From contig OY987302.1 in NCBI GenBank assembly GCA_963920635.1, positions 37,885,500 to 37,949,499 of the forward strand: a DNA stretch of 64,000 nucleotides, read 5' to 3'. Source of the stretch: Pseudeuparius sepicola (Eukaryota > Arthropoda > Insecta > Coleoptera > Anthribidae). How positions within the stretch are numbered: position 1 is the first letter of the stretch; every line of letters begins with the position of its first letter. Of the stretch, positions 18,638-29,895 are shown in pieces. Both the position numbers and the translations under genes were made by a program. Below the pieces are notes generated by a model. It did not search any database. It was not told where the DNA came from and saw nothing but the letters and a program-made list of their open reading frames with translations.

Positions 18638-19587
18638 TTAAAGAGCTTCATAAGCCTGCACGCAAAAATTATACACGACGACGAACTATCATCAAAGGGC
18701 TGGACGATCTCTGGCAAGCCGATCTTGGACAACTTGATCAATATAAATCCTATAATAGAAATTTTAAATTTATACTTGTCGTTATTGATGCTTTCTCAAA
18801 ATTTGTTTGGTGTAAACCGTTGAAAACGAAAACTGGAGAAGAGGTTACGAGAGCGTTTGCAGAGATCCTTAAAAGTTCAGAACGGCGGTGTCCGAAAAAC
18901 CTTCAAACTGATCACGGAAAGGAATTTTACAACACTCATTTCAAACAGTTGATGGGAGCGTATAACATTAATCACTATAGCACATTTAGCGTCAAGAAAG
19001 CTGCCATTGTTGAAAGAGTGATACGTACTTTGAAGGAAAAGCTTTTTAAATTTTTCAGTTTGAGCGGAAAATATAGATGGATCGATGTATTGCCTACCTT
19101 GACAGATGATTATAATAGTCAAAAACATCGCACTACACAAATGAAACCTAAAGATGTAAGCAAAAGTTGCGAAAAGCGGTTATTAAAAAACGTCTATAGC
19201 CACTTGAAGACTTGTGGTAATAGAAAATTTAATGTTGGTGATATAGTTAGGATCAGCAAAATGAAGCACGTTTTTAACAAAGGTTATACCCCCAACTGGA
19301 CTACTGAATTGTTTAAAATTGTGAGGGTTCAAATCACCAATCCCGCAACATATTTGCTTGAAGATATGAACGGAAGTCCCATAAAGGGTGGATTCTACGC
19401 TGAAGAACTACAGAAAACGGTTAATCCCGACGTCTATCTAGTTGAAAAAGTGTTACGTAAGAAAGGAAAAAAAGTTTTAGTTCGGTGGCTTGGTCTTGAC
19501 AAATCTCACGACTCGTGGATAGAGAGCAATAACGTTTTACAAAAATTTAGAGGGGGTAGATGGAAGGGGAGAGAGTGGAGGGGGTAG
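18565..19587 (+). CDS. Retroviral-type integrase with chromodomain, no ATG
   Basis: The frame is open from 18565 to 19587. The catalytic triad is present: D at 18721-18723 (LWQADLG), D at 18910-18912 (LQTDHGKEF) and E at 19012-19014 (AAIVERVIRTLKEK), with about 33 residues between the last two. A C-terminal chromo-like domain (DVYLVEKVLRKKGKKVLVRWLG, about 19430-19540) may target chromatin. There is no ATG between 18565 and the catalytic core; the first useful start is a TTG at 18820, which would remove the first Asp. Expression may need splicing, a -1 shift from the overlapping coiled-coil frame, or be lost. The last ~12 codons derive from a G-rich repeat. Confidence 0.85.
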   Translation, partial: SGCKRIVSKEIDTNSNHSKEKIQIVKELHKPARKNYTRRRTIIKGLDDLWQADLGQLDQYKSYNRNFKFILVVIDAFSKFVWCKPLKTKTGEEVTRAFAEILKSSERRCPKNLQTDHGKEFYNTHFKQLMGAYNINHYSTFSVKKAAIVERVIRTLKEKLFKFFSLSGKYRWIDVLPTLTDDYNSQKHRTTQMKPKDVSKSCEKRLLKNVYSHLKTCGNRKFNVGDIVRISKMKHVFNKGYTPNWTTELFKIVRVQITNPATYLLEDMNGSPIKGGFYAEELQKTVNPDVYLVEKVLRKKGKKVLVRWLGLDKSHDSWIESNNVLQKFRGGRWKGREWRG

Positions 19588-19640
19588 AGTAGAGGGGGTA
19601 AGAGTAGTGGGGGTAGAGTAGAAGGGATAGAGTGGAGGGG
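19551..19640 (+). repeat. G-run repeat, potential G-quadruplex
   Basis: Seven runs of three to five G occur within about 85 bp in the pattern GGGGGTAGAGT. The tract overlaps the end of the integrase frame and lies just upstream of the TATA-like 'actataaga' of the next gene. It could form G-quadruplexes on the + strand. A role in termination or replication pausing is inferred. Confidence 0.7.
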
Positions 19641-19723
19641 AGTATACTATAAGAGACAGCTACATAAAAAAATACTACTTACCTTCAAGAAATATCTACA
19701 GTAGCAGTTCGAATATTTTAAAA

Positions 19724-20401
19724 ATGAGTGGCAGTGCTTACGCTTCCGAATTTAGTAAAGATACAACATCTGTAGATGCTGCCAACGATGATGATCTTAT
19801 TCTAAATACGTGCTTTGTGTTGAAGCCCAATCATGTGTTTACTGTTCATTGTGGATTGAGCGCCGCACGATATTTCACTCCAGCTATCAAGATTGTTAAC
19901 CACCTAGATACGCAAGGTTTCGCTAATATTTTATTAGATCGCCTCGAATGGAACGAGGTAATTCTAATTTTGACAGGATGCGTCGAAGATTTTTTCAATA
20001 AACCTAATTCGTCTGCCATATCGAGAAGATTTGTATCCAATGAAAATGTTAGAATTAATACAATGATTAGAGTGGATGGGTTAAAAGTTGCTATGCTTTC
20101 AAAGGAGGGCGTCGACTTCTACTTTTCTCATTCAGATATTTTAGAATTAATAAGCCTCGATAAGATAATTTCTTCTAAAATCGATGTAATGTTAAAACTA
20201 AATATTTGCGAACATTATTTAAACTTTTTAGATACAGTAAATATGCTTTTGTTTAGATGTAATTATATGTTGAATCCTATAGATTTAATTACAGCATTAT
20301 TTAGTTCAACGCTCAATTTAGAAATGTATTGTATTTTTGAATTTTTTAATTTTAGTAGAGATAAGTTTTTAATTGACTTGTATAACAGAAGGTATTTTTG
20401 A
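19724..20401 (+). CDS. Uncharacterised Polinton protein
   Basis: This is a 225-residue frame from an ATG preceded by the TATA-like tactataagag at about 19644-19654. The N-terminus is Ser/Asp-rich. The central part (LEWNEVILILTGCVEDFF, then ISRRFVSNENVRINTMIRVDGLKVAML) resembles short proteins in other arthropod Polintons. The C-terminal half is Leu/Ile/Phe-rich with cysteines and no clear transmembrane pattern. Function is unknown. It is the last rightward gene, ends in an AATAAA at the stop, and converges with the polymerase gene. Confidence 0.55.
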   Translation: MSGSAYASEFSKDTTSVDAANDDDLILNTCFVLKPNHVFTVHCGLSAARYFTPAIKIVNHLDTQGFANILLDRLEWNEVILILTGCVEDFFNKPNSSAISRRFVSNENVRINTMIRVDGLKVAMLSKEGVDFYFSHSDILELISLDKIISSKIDVMLKLNICEHYLNFLDTVNMLLFRCNYMLNPIDLITALFSSTLNLEMYCIFEFFNFSRDKFLIDLYNRRYF

Positions 20402-20457
20402 AATAAAACAATATAAAAATATAAATGATTTTTATTTCTTAAACATATATACATACA

Positions 20458-20567
20458 AACAGTAATACAAATCGTGCGAATACTAAAGGTAAGTAAGATA
20501 TTCTGCTTCTAAAACAGTAATACAAATCGTGAGAATAGTAAAGGTAAGTAAGATATTCTGCTTCTAA
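20458..20567. repeat. 55-bp tandem duplication between convergent genes
   Basis: The sequence 'aacagtaatacaaatcgtg.gaata.taaaggtaagtaagatattctgcttct' is present twice in tandem in the short gap between the unknown gene and the polymerase stop. It is non-coding. Confidence 0.85.
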
Positions 20568-20596
20568 ATAGTTGCTCGGAAAGTAAAAAAGTGGTG

Positions 20597-23500
20597 TTAA
20601 TCTGTTATACTATAATGACCCCAAGGAAGCGTATCGTGAGAATGCTTTAATAAAAATCGCTTATCATCAAAAGGATTAAGGGCGATTTTTTTCTGTTGCA
20701 CGCTGTAGACATCGTGGTTGTAAGATCTTATACAGCGTTGTGTTTCACTATTAATTTTAAAATTTTGAAGGGCGTGCAAATAATCTTCAAACCGAATTTT
20801 TTGTTTAACTACATTATATTTAACACCCTTAGCCTTCTTAACGCATGTTCCACCTTGAACTTTATAAGTGTATTGTTTAGAACGTAAGCCGACAAAGTGA
20901 GTCATGATTTTTCCGTTATTCTCATCTTTCATAAGGCCCGGCACTTTTTTATTCACAGATGGTATATTATATGGGTTGTCAGCTAAATAGTCGCTGGTAT
21001 CAAACCGATGTAGATCTGTTTTTATAACATCTTCGTACACATCTTGGCAATGTATTTCATAAATCAATGAATCCGTGTCGGTATATAGCAGCTTACATTC
21101 AGACGGTTGAAATTTACGAAGCATATATCCATAATGAAAATCATAAACACAAGTTTTCGAAATCTCTAGAATTGCTGCTCCAATATAGAGGGGTTTATTG
21201 AAAATTATTTGTGATTTGTTTAATTCTACGCTAATCAAGCATTCGTCGAAGATCGTTCTACTTCTAAAGTGTGGACTAGAAATTAGATTTTTTGCACCAT
21301 ATCTACCCTCCCATTTTCGAACTAATTTGACTACGCGATGTTTTCTTATATTCTCCATCGTTTTGCCGTAGACCGCGTTATTCATTAGCTTGAAAAGATT
21401 TTTTTCAAATTCGTTTTTGGCCTGCGAGCGGAGTCGTGTATTGACATCTATATATGGTTTCAACCACGGTGCCTGACTGAATTTTAAAACACGATGTATT
21501 TTTTTAAGCACTAACCCATTATTCATAGCTTGTTTTAAGTTCCTATAATGTAAAATATATTTCTCTTTAGGATGTAAGGTTGTCATAAGTTTTGATAATT
21601 TCGAATTTTTGGGGGTACTATGTTCGGCACAAAACGGAAGATCTTTGTGTAAGTCATGCAGACGTTCCGGATAGTCTAAATCTACCTCAAGCATATAGCC
21701 TATTGGACCTTCGTCGGGAACGGTAGTTACATCGATATTTGAATCGATCCATTCAAATTCTCCGTATGGAAGGTATTCACTCATGGCCCAACCGTATAAA
21801 TTGTTTACATCTAAATAGAGGAGATACTTTGAAATTTCGTTGGATTTAAAATTCTCCATATATTTGTTGTTTGCCTCTGCAAAGCGATTGCAACATTGGC
21901 TTATACCTCCTCTTATAGATTTCTCAAAAAACATTAGCATATCTATATCTTGAAAAGATTCAAGCCTACACCCCGTATATTTGAGCATACAATCCCAAGT
22001 GTATCCCGGAACTGTGTAATAATGTGCAGGATCCAACCCGTAAGTCTCGTGACATGTTTTACGAAAATTTTCAAAAACGTCGACTAACAGCATCACATCA
22101 GTTTTAAGGTACAAATCTGAATATTCACCTAAATTTTTAATATTAATTTTTTTCCAAACGTTTTGAGCATGTATATACTCATTTTCATCAATATTAACAT
22201 TGTTTAGTTTGCTATAAAAATCATCAATTTTAGGTAAAGATGTTTCCTCTAGTCTTTCAATTGTGTCTATATAGTCATAAGGAAAAATACCTTTTCGGGT
22301 TAACAATTCGAAATTTTCTTTAGATAAACCGCGAAACATATTTCTGGTATTTATTAAATTCCTTTCATTGAGATTTGAGACTAGAGTGCTCAGTGATGAG
22401 TTCATAAATCTAAAGGAATCTATAAATCGAAATCTAATATTAGTATTATTATCAAATATTGTGAAACTAATATACTGTTCTTTGTTTACGGGAAGCAACG
22501 AGACATTATTTCTCTTCGCTAAATCTCTAATTATAAAATGACTATCGTATCCAGAAAGGTTGTGAAAGATAACGGGAATTACAAAAGAATTGGTATAATT
22601 TAGATTACATTGATTATGCGCATATCCCCTGAAGTTACCTGTCAGGTGACAATGGTCTCGCACTATCTTATCGGTAAGCTGGAAATTTTTATTGCAAATA
22701 TGACATGACTTTGTAGCGTCCTTGAGACTTACGACTTGATTCATTGGTTTCACGTTTTTCAATTTTGATGATACTGCAGCGGCGACTTCAGCCAACTGGT
22801 CTGCGAACCAACTCATACAGTCTGTATTTCGATAGCTTTTGTAATAAGAAAGACTATCATCATAACTGCATTTAAAGAAATATCCTGCACTAAACGCTTC
22901 ATGCTTCTGATATTTTTCAGTCTTTAGCGTTCGTTGGGAATCATTGTATGGTTTTAAGATGGACTCAAAATCGGAGTACATTAAAAATGGAACGCTTTCT
23001 TTGTTAACGTAGTTTTTAAATTCAATATATTTTTCCGTAGGGAAAATTATTTTACATTCATTCATTTTTTCACATTCATCTGTATGCTCTTCCAACTTTT
23101 GTTGCGTTTGGAAGTAATTTAAACATCTGTCACAGAGAAACTTTTTACACCGATGCTTATTTAATTGCTTATATATTAGTCTAGACATATCCTTTATCAA
23201 AACGTAGTGATATTTTATTTCAACATTTTCATCGTCGTTGGTGTCCCAGTTATCGTAATTTAGTTTAGGAAAATATTTATCTTGAATTAATAAGAGGTTA
23301 ACGTGTTTGTCTACTTTCTGTTTGGTTAGACGACTGGGCACAACAGAAAAATTATATTTTGTATCCATCTCTAAACAAAAAACATTAATTGAGATGTAGT
23401 TGAGTTTTTCAAATTTTGCAATTTGAGGAATAGTCATTGGAAACTGGATTCCAGTTAAATTCAAAATATCGGAATAGTGAGGGTACGAAGAAGTTCTACA

Positions 23501-24267
23501 GGTTTTTTTGTTTGTCGGATATAGACCAGCTACTATGCTCCAGGCAAAACATGCCTCATCTTGATTTTGTATATTTAAGCAAGCATTTCTATTAGAAATT
23601 TGTTCGGGTAACCTTATGAAAGATGAAGCTCCATTGCCCAATTCATATTTGTTAATATTTACTTCAAGATATATTATTCTGTTAAGAGCATACCCGCTTT
23701 GTCCTTCTTCGAACTCTTCGAGCGAATTTAAAATTTTTTCATATACGTTCGTTCTGAACCAGTAGTCTAAATCTACTCCTAAATCGATCTCACAGTTTTT
23801 GGTGTTAAAATACTTATTTTCTAGAATTTCATCATTTCCAGACTTTTTTATAAACTCTGCACAAAAGCAAGTATTCACTTTAATCATGGAGAGAGATTTT
23901 ATTATTTTTTTTATTTTTAATTTAAAAATTGTGGAGCAGTCGTTTAGAAATTCCTTTACGTCTTTGTGTTTTAAATTGATTATTATGCTCGTCTGCAGTC
24001 TGTTCGCGAAAGCCGAGGTGATATTTTCCCACTTTATGCGTTTTGCTAATTTCCCCTGAGCTAAACCCATTCCTGTATGAGTGTTTTCATTTAATAACTG
24101 CTTGATGGAGGCTCGAAATGCTTTAATCAACCCTAAAGAAGATTGTAATTTTCGACGAATACCCACCGAAAGATTTTGTTTCTTAAGACATTTATTGAAA
24201 AGAGTAATATTTTTGTTCGAAAAATTAACCCACCTATTTATTTTTATCGGTAATGGATTTATGTGTA
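20597..24267 (-). CDS. Protein-primed DNA polymerase B, main part
   Basis: This open frame of over 1,220 codons, numbered from 24280, encodes a pPolB. The exonuclease motifs are DFE (437-439), N-LSGYD (574-579) and YLKTD (724-728). Polymerase motif A is DVNNLYG (824-830), motif B is KLMNNAVYGKT (964-974) and motif C is YTDTDS (1066-1071), followed by KKAKGVK (1148-1154). A Cys/His zinc-like motif lies at 383-403. A Cys-rich segment at 526-558 resembles an endonuclease-VII fold. All catalytic residues are present. The first internal ATG is at 24070. The gene is interrupted at 24262-24267 by Polinton B, and its own first codons lie at 37298-37394. Confidence 0.93.
24262..24267. repeat. Left 6-bp target duplication of Polinton B (TGTGTA)
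   Basis: TGTGTA precedes the AGTAGTAATAC terminus and is repeated exactly at 37298-37303 after the complementary right terminus. Confidence 0.92.
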
Positions 24268-24520
24268 AGTAGTAATACAAAGAGAGTACGGGACCACTTT
24301 GACCTCAGTTGACCCCTTGATTCTGAGAGTCCCCTACGGCCCGAGGTCACGGGAGCAAAGTGGCTACGTCATGCCCGAGGTCACGTGACGTCACCGGATG
24401 ACCCCAGTTGACCCCTAGATCCTGATAGGTTAACCTTTGACCTTTGGGCCACGTGTGACCCCCAGTTGACCCCCCCCCCACTCCAACGACGGGGCAACCC
24501 CCACTCCAACGGCTTGGTGG
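24268..24520. promoter_or_regulatory. Subterminal TGACC/CRE-rich region of Polinton B
   Basis: Just inside the terminus there are many TGACC/GGTCA half-sites ('tttgacctcagttgacccc', 'gaggtcacg', 'cctttgacctttggg') and TGACGTCA at about 24388. These are the same motif types as the subterminal zone of Polinton A, though the sequences do not otherwise align. A TATATA at about 24530 follows before the TIR gene. Confidence 0.6.
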
Positions 24521-24606
24521 GGTGAGGTCTATATATTCGTGCGCAAGAGCAGTTTTCCCGTTATATACACTTACAATTTCCCACAGTCTGATTTGCCGAG
24601 TTCAAA

Positions 24607-24915
24607 ATGCAGTCGTTCCTGAATCACCTGAACAAGAATTTGATCGTCAAGAAATTCGAAAGCGTTCAAAATATGGACGTGGATGAAAATTTTCAAATCA
24701 CGAGCGTGGACAAAGTGAACACGCAATACGGAGAGAAGGTCTACGTAGAGTTCGAAGAATTTAAGACGGTGCTGCCGCAACGATACACGGCCGAGTTTAC
24801 GCCCCAACGGATCGAAGAAATTAATAGGGATATCGGTAACGGAAGGAGGTATTACATGAAGAGTCTTGGACCCGTCGGCCGATCTACAAATATCGAATTT
24901 ATTGTAGAACCATGA
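24607..24915 (+). CDS. TIR-encoded ~100-residue Polinton protein, copy B-left
   Basis: This 102-residue homologue of the Polinton A TIR protein shares YGEKV-VEFE-F-T-LP-R, EFT--RIE-INR-I-NG, SLG--GR-TNI-F. The N-terminal third is diverged. A TATATA box lies about 75 bp upstream. The identical protein is encoded in the right arm at 36650-36958. It is the only Polinton-type protein retained by this reduced element, which suggests that it acts in cis or on the termini. Function is unknown. Confidence 0.82.
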   Translation: MQSFLNHLNKNLIVKKFESVQNMDVDENFQITSVDKVNTQYGEKVYVEFEEFKTVLPQRYTAEFTPQRIEEINRDIGNGRRYYMKSLGPVGRSTNIEFIVEP

Positions 24916-25034
24916 CGAAGCTGGAGTACAGAAGAAAACTGCAACAATATTTGAAGAATTTAGAAGCATTGAAATATGAACTTATGTTATATGAAATTAA
25001 AATGAAGATAAAACATATTGACTTACACAATTAA
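24912..25034 (+). CDS. Overlapping microORF, 40 residues, copy B-left
   Basis: The ATG overlaps the previous TGA (ATGA, 24912-24915). The peptide begins MTKLEY, continues RRKLQQYLKNLEALKYEL and has a Met/Ile/Lys-rich tail. Position, overlap and the Tyr-Arg-Arg...Leu-Lys-Tyr-Glu core match the 34-residue microORF of Polinton A despite divergent DNA. An AATAAA follows closely at about 25040, so both frames would sit on one short mRNA. Confidence 0.65.
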   Translation: MTKLEYRRKLQQYLKNLEALKYELMLYEIKMKIKHIDLHN

Positions 25035-25169
25035 TTTTTAATAAACGTTTAAAAATCTTTTGTTGTGTTTTTTTATAAGAATCTTTGTGTTGAAGGGAAA
25101 ACACCTGAAGCATCATATTATAATAAAACTCTCACTCTAAGCAATAATATCACTCTATTCCACTGTTAT

Positions 25170-25210
25170 GTGTATACAGGGTGATTCTTAACTTATACAC
25201 ATAAATTTGG
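25170..25210. repeat. CAGGGTG-type terminus fragment in the arm
   Basis: 'tatacagggtgattcttaacttatacac' resembles the ends of the CAGGGTG MITE group seen elsewhere in the window. It is mirrored in the right arm at about 36360-36395, so it pre-dates the arm duplication. Confidence 0.4.
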
Positions 25211-25919
25211 AAAATTGTAGGTTATGTCAAGTAATGGCTAATAATGAAAAAAAAAGTCTAATAAAATTGTTATCGATAAGGTCTGCGTTTGTGATCTTAT
25301 GAACCATAATTTTTAATTTATTTGTGCAAATAAACCCCGAATTGTTCAAGTACACAAAATTATAACTCAGCTGTTGCGTCGCATCGGGTTACTCGCTGCG
25401 AACGCGTGACCGCATAGTAAATATATAGTAAGAGAAAACACGTGGAATAGTTCACGACAGACGCCTGCTTTGTTTGGTCGAGCACTCAGCGATTTTGCTG
25501 AAACCGCATATAGAACAATAGGCTACAAATTTCACCCAATTATCTTCTAAATAAAAAAATCTGAAAAAATTGCAGATAGAATAATAAACGGAAAATTTGG
25601 GAAAATCAGCATGTAACGCAAACGATTTAGGCCGGAATCTTCAACTAGACACGTGGAAATCCGAGGTAGACTCCTTGGTATCAGGAAATGTGATACATTA
25701 TGGTAAATAAGAAACCACGTGGAACCGTATATGATGCGATGTACAACGTAAACAATTAGTACGTCAGGGGCTCGGATTTTCTGCTGAAGCAGGTATATCG
25801 TGATTTCCAAATATATCTTCTGATCGGCTGATCGGAAAAAATCCTCATATAGCGCAATCGATTTTGGGGCCACCCCTTGGGGGGGGTGGACTTAGTCTAC
25901 CCCGGGGTGGGTGGGGGGC

Positions 25920-25992
25920 GAGTGGGGCAACTACGTGCCAGGAGGAACGGAGGCCGAAGGCCTCCGTCCGACTGGCATGTAGTTGCCCGAAC
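25920..25992. repeat. Hairpin with a ~30-bp stem
   Basis: 'gggcaactacgtgccaggaggaacggaggcc' is followed, after a short loop, by 'ggcctccgtccgactggcatgtagttgccc', forming an imperfect hairpin. It lies at the edge of a ~340-bp segment that is missing from the right arm. Confidence 0.7.
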
Positions 25993-27049
25993 AAAATCCA
26001 CCCTTACCCCTTGCACGCGTTTCGCGCATGCGCAGTTCCGCACTTTTGATACCTATGAAAATTCGAAAAATTTTGAAAATTTTTTATTCAAAAAATGTAA
26101 TTTTAAAAAGGTCCTGATCCTATAATCCCGATAACATTTTGGGAAATTTTCATTTTTTGACGGTGAAATGTACAAGACAAGACTCAGACGAATGTTTTAT
26201 ATACAAGTGCAGATAGAATTTTTTCGAGTGACTGATAAAAACAGTTATTATAATAGTTAGTCGGAAGGCCCCAGATAACATAGGAAATTTTGTTTGAACA
26301 AAACATGTAAAAAAATCCAAGACGTGAAAATGTAGGTAGAATTTTCGAATAAGTTTTGTATACCGGTAAAAATATATGTAAAGGTAAAAATAACGTCAGT
26401 TTCACTTGGAAAAAAATGATGAAAAAATTTCAGTAAAAAAAATACGATGTAGAGGTTGTACCAAAAAAAAAATTGGAAATAATTATTTATTCCAGTAAAA
26501 TATACACAAGACCGAAAAAGGTAATTGCGCGGCTGTCCCATTTTATACACCCTAGCTGTTTCAGTTCATCTCGTTTGGAAAAATTTTAGGGGTTTCCTCA
26601 ACCTTATTTGAAAGTAAATATTTTTTAGTTCCCCACAGAAGGAAATAATGACGATATTTTATACCGGTGGATTCAAAAAATATATAAGGTTAGGAAAAAA
26701 CCTTGGTAGGCAAACGCGGCTCTGCTGACCAGACAAAAAAAACCTTAGTCGACAAATAATGGCCTATAAGAAGGGTGCGTGATTCCACGTATCAGTTCGA
26801 GTGCTCCAAGATGCAAGTAAGTATATACCTGCTGTCCCATTTTTAAACAGCTTGATATTTGGAAACCTTTCGTAAAAAAATTCCCAAGGATTACATGAGC
26901 AAAAGAAAGAAAAAAATGTAAATATACCAGCTGTCCCATTTATAAACCGCTTGATATCTTGGAAACGAAAACTTATATAAAGGAAGTAAAAGCTATATCT
27001 TAATAGGCGGAGGACCGACTGTCATTCAGACAGGTGAAAATTTTTTGTG

Positions 27050-27440
27050 ATTTTTTTGTAGAAGTTTTTTGCCAAATTTTTTTTTTTGTCAATTTTTTTT
27101 TCGTCAAAATTTTTTTTTGTCAAATTTTTTTTTTTGACAATTTTTTTTGCCAAAATTTTTGTTTGCCAAATTTTTTTTTGCCAAATTTTTTTTTTGCCAA
27201 ATTTTTTTTTGCCAAATTTTTTTTTTGCCAAATTTTTTTTTGTAAAAATTTTTTTTGTCAAAATTTTTTTTGTCAAAATTTTTTTTTGCCAAATTTTTTT
27301 TTTGTCAAAATTTTTTTTGTCAAAATTTTTTTTTGTAAAATTTTTTTTTGACATTTTTTTTGCCAAATTTTTTTTTGTCGAATTTTTTTTTGCCAATTTT
27401 TTTTTTGCCAAATTCTTTTTCGACAAAATTTTTTTTGATA
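27050..27440. repeat. T7-8 GCC/GTC AAA microsatellite-like array
   Basis: About 23-25 short units of the form 'ttttttttgccaaa' or 'ttttttttgtcaaaa' follow one another at 13-17 bp intervals. The right arm has a much shorter version (about 34660-34815). Lysine- and phenylalanine-rich frames across it are artefacts. Confidence 0.9.
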
Positions 27441-28324
27441 CAAATATAATTGCTAACGTTTAATTTGTTTACCCCATTTACGAAAATGATAACAAAATTG
27501 GATCAGACAAGATGTTTTTTCGAAGTATAGTTTTTAAACACAGGGTGCCACCACCGGTTTTACGATATAGGTTTCAAAATGCGACGCAAGTACATAAAAA
27601 AAATACCCTAGAGATAAGAAAACAAAATACAACTCACCGAAAGATTCTTGATGATGTATAAAAAGAAATCAGGTTACATCTAATGCCCCAGACAGTAAAA
27701 TAAACATCCCCGAGCTATCAGATATAACCAAACATCATTTTTCTAACGGCACAGTCATTTTCACGGGAAAAACAACCAGTAACCGTTCAAATTCCATAGA
27801 TAGGTACTGCCGTAATCCAAAATTTCACTGAACTACGCGTATCTATTATACTGAAGTAGGTACTGATACACTTTCATCTTTCCAAAGAAAAACAAACACG
27901 AAACTCAGACTTTTCATATATTTATTACAACGCCTCGATAGAGTCTTTATCTGTGGCCACGACCGAGAATCTACTGAAGCAAGTGCGACGCATAGGACGT
28001 GAAAAGTACCGAGTTGGTTTTATTAAACAATGAAACTTATACCTACGTATATATAAAATAAATGAGAAATATGCCAGAGATGTGAAACCTAATTGTGTTG
28101 CAAGTTTGAGGGTCCAAAAAAAAAATATTGGCTTTAATTTTTTAAGGTGAGAAACACATCTAACAGCCAGTTTGGAAATATACAAGGCAAAAAAAGTAGT
28201 GATGTGGCTGTCCCATTTTATGTTTTATACAGGTTGGGTTATTTTAGAATAGTTGTTCAATAGACCGAGACAACATCATAAACGCTTCCCGTTAGAACAG
28301 AATGTGATGAAAAGAAAAATTCCA

Positions 28325-28565
28325 TCTGGGTCAAGCTACTACATAACCAAAATAAAAAATACTGAACGTTATAAAATTTAAAAAATCATATTTTCAACGG
28401 ATTTTTATCCTCTGAAAATTGTTCTTGTGTAAAATTCAGTTTCTCTGGGTCAAGCTAGGTGGTAACTATATAACCAAAATAAAAAATACTGAACGTTATA
28501 AAATTTAAAAAATCATATTTTCAAGGGATTTTTGTCCTCTGAAAATTGGTTTTGTGTAAATTGAG
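28325..28565. repeat. Two ~120-bp direct repeats in the arm
   Basis: 'ctgggtcaagcta...accaaaataaaaaatactgaacgttataaaattt...tcctctgaaaatt' occurs twice in succession and is mirrored in the right arm. It is non-coding. Confidence 0.8.
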
Positions 28566-29034
28566 TTTCAATAAGTTACTAATTGAGATAATAGGAAAAA
28601 AATCTTAAGAATCTCTTATAGAATTCTGAGACAACGACCCTGAGAGTAAATATCATACAAAAATCTTTGTGCGTTGACTTTCAACTCAATTTAATAATTA
28701 GGTTTAATAATGACAATTTTCTCGATTATCTAGAATCAAAAATATTGCGAGTGGCAATTTTCTAGATATCATGTGAAGCCTTATTATTGCGTCGTAAGTT
28801 AGAGGATCCAAAAATATTGGCTTAAATTGTTTAGTAAATGCGATTAAAATATGTTTAGTTTATCAACAGTTAATTGTAACAGCTTATAATCTTAGAAGCT
28901 AAACTCTTTAAAAAATTTTTTAGACAAAAAGTTGTAGTTTAATAATGGTCAGTTGGATTCCTTTTGAATCATGTTTGCATATTACCTACAAGGAGTTACA
29001 ACCTCAAAACATAGAAATCGCTCATTTTAAACCG

Positions 29035-29395
29035 ATTTAATAAAAATTTCACCAAAACAATACTTTCACTCATATGATACACTTCTGATTAATAAAAAAG
29101 GCACCATAGGTAGTAATAATAAGATATTCAACGGAATTTTTATCGACTGTTTGCCCATTTTGCTAGCTTTTGGGGGTATTCCTTGATATTTTAGACTGAT
29201 AAAAATGAATAATAAAAATTAAAAATAAAAATTTCACCAAAACAATACTTTCACTCATATAATACACTTCTGATTAATAAAAAAGGCACCATAGGTAGTA
29301 GTAATAAGTTATTCAACGGAATTTTTATCGACTGTTTGCCCATTTTGCTAGCTTTTGGGGGTATTCCTTGATATTTTAGACGGATAAAAATGAAT
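29035..29395. repeat. Two ~183-bp direct repeats in the arm
   Basis: 'aatttcaccaaaacaatactttcactcatat.atacacttctgattaataaaaaaggcaccataggtagta' and the following ~110 bp occur twice in tandem and are mirrored in the right arm. No gene is seen. Confidence 0.82.
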
Positions 29396-29609
29396 AACTA
29401 AAATACAAAACGCACTGTTGACTTTACTTACGTGAATAGTAAGCCTATAATACGTATCGAAAACAGAGAAATATTCAGGTCAAGAAAAAAATGGCCTAAT
29501 TTACAATAAAAAATATAGCAGACAACATAGCGACGACACCGATTGACCCGTTTTGCTGGTAAAAAGTAAACAAAGATACCTATTGCGATTCTAATCAGGC
29601 ATTTCCAAC

Positions 29610-29895
29610 GGAGATGCCTTCAATACACCCACGTGGGAGAGCCGCCGGTGTTTCGTCACATGCAAATCGCCGCTCGAGATGGAAGCATCTCGGCCTTTCG
29701 ACGCATTGCGCGCCACTTCGTTTGTTGAAATCTGGCCGCCGCGCCGCCGTCAACTTGCCCGGAGATGCCTCGCTACGTGGTGCGTCGCATACTCGCCGTC
29801 ACGTGGTGTATGGGCGCCAGCTTTTGGTCAATTTCAAGGGAATCGTTTTTCATATTTTCGACGGATTTTCGTCCTTTTTGCAGACGTTACACTGC
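29610..29895. other. GC-rich patch near the loop, possibly captured host DNA
   Basis: This island of higher GC with CACGTG motifs contrasts with the AT-rich arm and is mirrored at 32198-32483. It may be host promoter or exon DNA captured with the loop exon. Frames of up to 94 codons are present but show no recognised domain. Confidence 0.35.

Noticed and set aside
18590..18640. Programmed -1 slippery site between the coiled-coil and integrase frames
   Set aside because: 'aagaaaaaattc' does not give a proper X XXY YYZ heptamer in the zero frame, so the case is too weak to annotate.
27022..27463. Lys/Asn-rich and Phe/Ile-rich 100-130 codon frames
   Set aside because: These are low-complexity products of the T-run array and change length between the two arms.
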